This document shows positions 14,887-16,231 of a stretch of 16,231 bases of DNA, piece by piece. The stretch covers positions 1 through 16,231 of the forward strand of contig JAEZID010000557.1 in assembly GCA_023416195.1 (NCBI GenBank), read 5' to 3'. The position numbers and the translations under genes are program-made. How positions within the stretch are numbered: the first letter of the stretch is position 1; every line of letters begins with the position of its first letter. The DNA comes from Pseudomonadota bacterium (GTDB taxonomy: Bacteria; Pseudomonadota; Alphaproteobacteria; Azospirillales; Azospirillaceae). Below the pieces are notes generated by a model that saw nothing but the letters and a program-made list of their open reading frames with translations, did no database searches and had not been told where the DNA came from.

Positions 14887-15003
14887 CCCTCTCCCCTCTG
14901 GGGAGAGGGTGGCCCGGAGGGCCGGTGAGGGGGGTGCGCACAGCGAAGCGTTCGGCAAAAGCGCAACCCCCTCACCCTAACCCTCTCCCCAGAGGGGAGA
15001 GGG
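14887..15003. repeat. Nested palindromic intergenic repeat (REP/BIME-like)
   Basis: Two 23-bp blocks (14887-14909 and 14981-15003) are perfect inverted copies of each other, and each is itself a hairpin with 10-bp arms CCCTCTCCCC / GGGGAGAGGG around three bases. Inside, GGTGAGGGGG (14924-14933) pairs with CCCCCTCACC (14967-14976), and a small hairpin GGCCC-GGA-GGGCC lies at 14911-14923. The CCCTCACCCTAACCCTCTCCC type of sequence is a common interspersed palindrome in Proteobacteria (from memory). It separates the SH3b gene from the hypD control region and may act as a transcript end. Confidence 0.85.
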
Positions 15004-15043
15004 AACTTCGGCGGTGATTGCTCAGGCATTCCCGCCACATTTC

Positions 15044-15057
15044 TTGATTCGCATCAA
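15044..15057 (+). promoter_or_regulatory. FNR/FixK-type box (anaerobox) upstream of hypD
   Basis: TTGATTCGCATCAA is a perfect match to TTGAT-N4-ATCAA, the binding site of FNR, FnrN and FixK regulators. Its centre (15050.5) lies 66 bases before the hypD ATG. With the usual class II placement at -41.5, transcription would start near 15092, with only a weak -10 (GCAAAT, 15080-15085). Known: the rhizobial hypBFCDEX operon is FnrN-controlled through such boxes, so the context fits activation under low oxygen. Confidence 0.8.
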
Positions 15058-15116
15058 CGCCCGGTCCAGGCTGTTGCAGGCAAATGCCGCGACAGGAAGG
15101 CAGACGGGCAGGCCCC

Positions 15117-16231
15117 ATGAAATACGTCGATGAATTCCGGAACGCGGAGCTTGCTCGCGGACTCGCCGCCGCCATCGCGCGGGAGGCGGCGCAACGGGGG
15201 GCGACCGGCCGTTCCTATCACCTGATGGAATTCTGCGGCGGGCACACTCACGCCATCTCGCGCTACGGCATCCCCGACCTGCTTCCGCCCAACGTGCGCA
15301 TGATCCACGGGCCGGGCTGCCCGGTCTGCGTGCTGCCGGTCGGGCGCATCGACGACGCGATCCACATCGCCCGCCAGCCCGGCGTGATCCTCTGCACCTA
15401 CGGCGACGTGCTGCGCGTCCCCGGCTCCGGCCGCCTCAGCCTGCTGAAGGCCAAGGCGCAGGGCGCCGACGTGCGCATGGTCCTGTCCACCATGGACGCC
15501 CTGCGCATCGCCGAGGAGAATCCCGGCCGCGAGGTCGTCTTCTTCGCCATAGGCTTCGAGACGACCACCCCGCCGACCGCGCTGGCCATCCGCGCCGCGC
15601 AGGCCAAGAATCTCAAGAACTTCACCATCTTCTGCAACCACGTCCTCACCCCCTCGGCCATCGCCAACATCCTGGAAAGCCCGGAGGTGCGGGACCTGGG
15701 CACGGTGCCGCTCGACGGATTCGTCGGCCCGGCGCACGTCTCCGTCATCATCGGCAGCCGCCCCTACGAATATTTCGCCGAGGAGTACCAGAAGCCCGTC
15801 GTCGTCGCGGGGTTCGAACCGCTGGACGTGCTCCAGGCCATCCTGATGCTGGTCCGCCAGATCAACGAGGGGCGGGCGGAGGTGGAGAACCAGTTCACCC
15901 GCGCCGTGACCCGCGAGGGCAACCGCAAGGCCCAGACCCTGGTCGCCGACGTGTTCGAGATGCGCCGATCCTTCGAATGGCGCGGCCTGGGCGTCGTGCC
16001 CTACAGCGGCCTGCGCATCAAGGACGCCTACGCGGAGTTCGACGCCGAACGGCGCTTCACCGTGCCCGGCCGCTCGGTCGCCGACCACAAGGGCTGCGAC
16101 TGCGGCGAGATCCTGCGCGGGCGCAAGGCCCCCACCGACTGCGCGCTGTTCGGCACCGGCTGCACACCGGAGAACCCGGTGGGCTCCTGCATGGTGTCGT
16201 CGGAGGGAGCCTGCGCCGCACACTATACCTA
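15117..16231 (+). CDS. hypD: NiFe-hydrogenase maturation protein HypD (3' end cut by window)
   Basis: 371 residues are visible and the frame is still open at the edge; HypD is usually about 370-385 aa, so only a few residues are missing. HypD is a cytoplasmic iron-sulfur protein that with HypC and HypE assembles the Fe(CN)2CO group of NiFe hydrogenases. Seen: MEFCGGHTHAISRYG (Cys40), HGPGCPVCVLPVGRID (Cys68 and Cys71), FFAIGFETTTPPTA (142-155), FCNHVLTPS, and the C-terminal cysteine-rich block GCDCGEILRG ... DCALFGTGCTPENPVGSCMV, SSEGACAAHY that holds the [4Fe-4S] ligands. All catalytic cysteines expected for the family are present. Start ATG 15117 is chosen because MKYVDEFRN is the usual N-terminus; the ribosome site (GGCAGG) is modest. 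No hypC is seen upstream, although it normally precedes hypD. Control by the FNR-type box is likely. Confidence 0.97.
   Translation, partial: MKYVDEFRNAELARGLAAAIAREAAQRGATGRSYHLMEFCGGHTHAISRYGIPDLLPPNVRMIHGPGCPVCVLPVGRIDDAIHIARQPGVILCTYGDVLRVPGSGRLSLLKAKAQGADVRMVLSTMDALRIAEENPGREVVFFAIGFETTTPPTALAIRAAQAKNLKNFTIFCNHVLTPSAIANILESPEVRDLGTVPLDGFVGPAHVSVIIGSRPYEYFAEEYQKPVVVAGFEPLDVLQAILMLVRQINEGRAEVENQFTRAVTREGNRKAQTLVADVFEMRRSFEWRGLGVVPYSGLRIKDAYAEFDAERRFTVPGRSVADHKGCDCGEILRGRKAPTDCALFGTGCTPENPVGSCMVSSEGACAAHYT

Overview
The window is GC-rich DNA (by eye about two thirds G+C) with genes on both strands. The gene content points to an alphaproteobacterium, most likely Rhodospirillales and Azospirillum-like. 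FlaF and the DUF2125-type protein are alphaproteobacterial families. A sigma-54 flagellar promoter and an FNR/FixK-type box in front of hypD also fit. The genus is inference, not read directly.

Left part (1-7622), flagellar. A partial family-9 glycosyltransferase enters from the left edge. It is followed by flaF on the + strand, which ends in a strong intrinsic terminator. Converging on it from the - strand is an operon flgE-flgK-flgL (hook, hook-filament junction 1, hook-filament junction 2); flgK and flgL overlap by an ATGA. A sigma-54 promoter (TGGCAT-N5-TTGCT) lies 49 bases upstream of the flgE start. Upstream of it are an AT-rich IHF-like patch and a CCCGGCA-type element, the layout expected of an enhancer-driven flagellar promoter. 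FlgE (889 aa) and FlgL (718 aa) are much longer than their enteric homologues. FlgE carries four related beta-type modules of about 78 residues in its centre, and FlgL appears to carry two copies of the same kind of module. A stem-loop sits between flgE and flgK.

Middle part (7846-14872), mixed. On the - strand, just upstream of flgE, is a TPR protein fused to a GT-B-like glycosyltransferase domain, organised like the flagellin glycosyltransferase FlmG. Then come a tiny membrane-anchored protein, a DUF2125-like envelope protein on the - strand, a ChaC-like gamma-glutamylcyclotransferase, a secreted M1-type metallopeptidase with an atypical active-site layout, and a secreted SH3b-domain protein.

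Right end (14873-16231), hydrogenase maturation. A nested palindromic REP-like element and a perfect TTGAT-N4-ATCAA box precede hypD, which runs off the window a few residues short of its end. This suggests a NiFe-hydrogenase accessory operon controlled by oxygen limitation and continuing to the right.

Two other non-coding elements stand out: a 117-bp imperfect inverted repeat between flaF and flgL, and hairpins at several gene ends or starts. No rRNA, tRNA, CRISPR array, transposase or phage gene is visible, and no gene-free stretch exceeds 300 bases.
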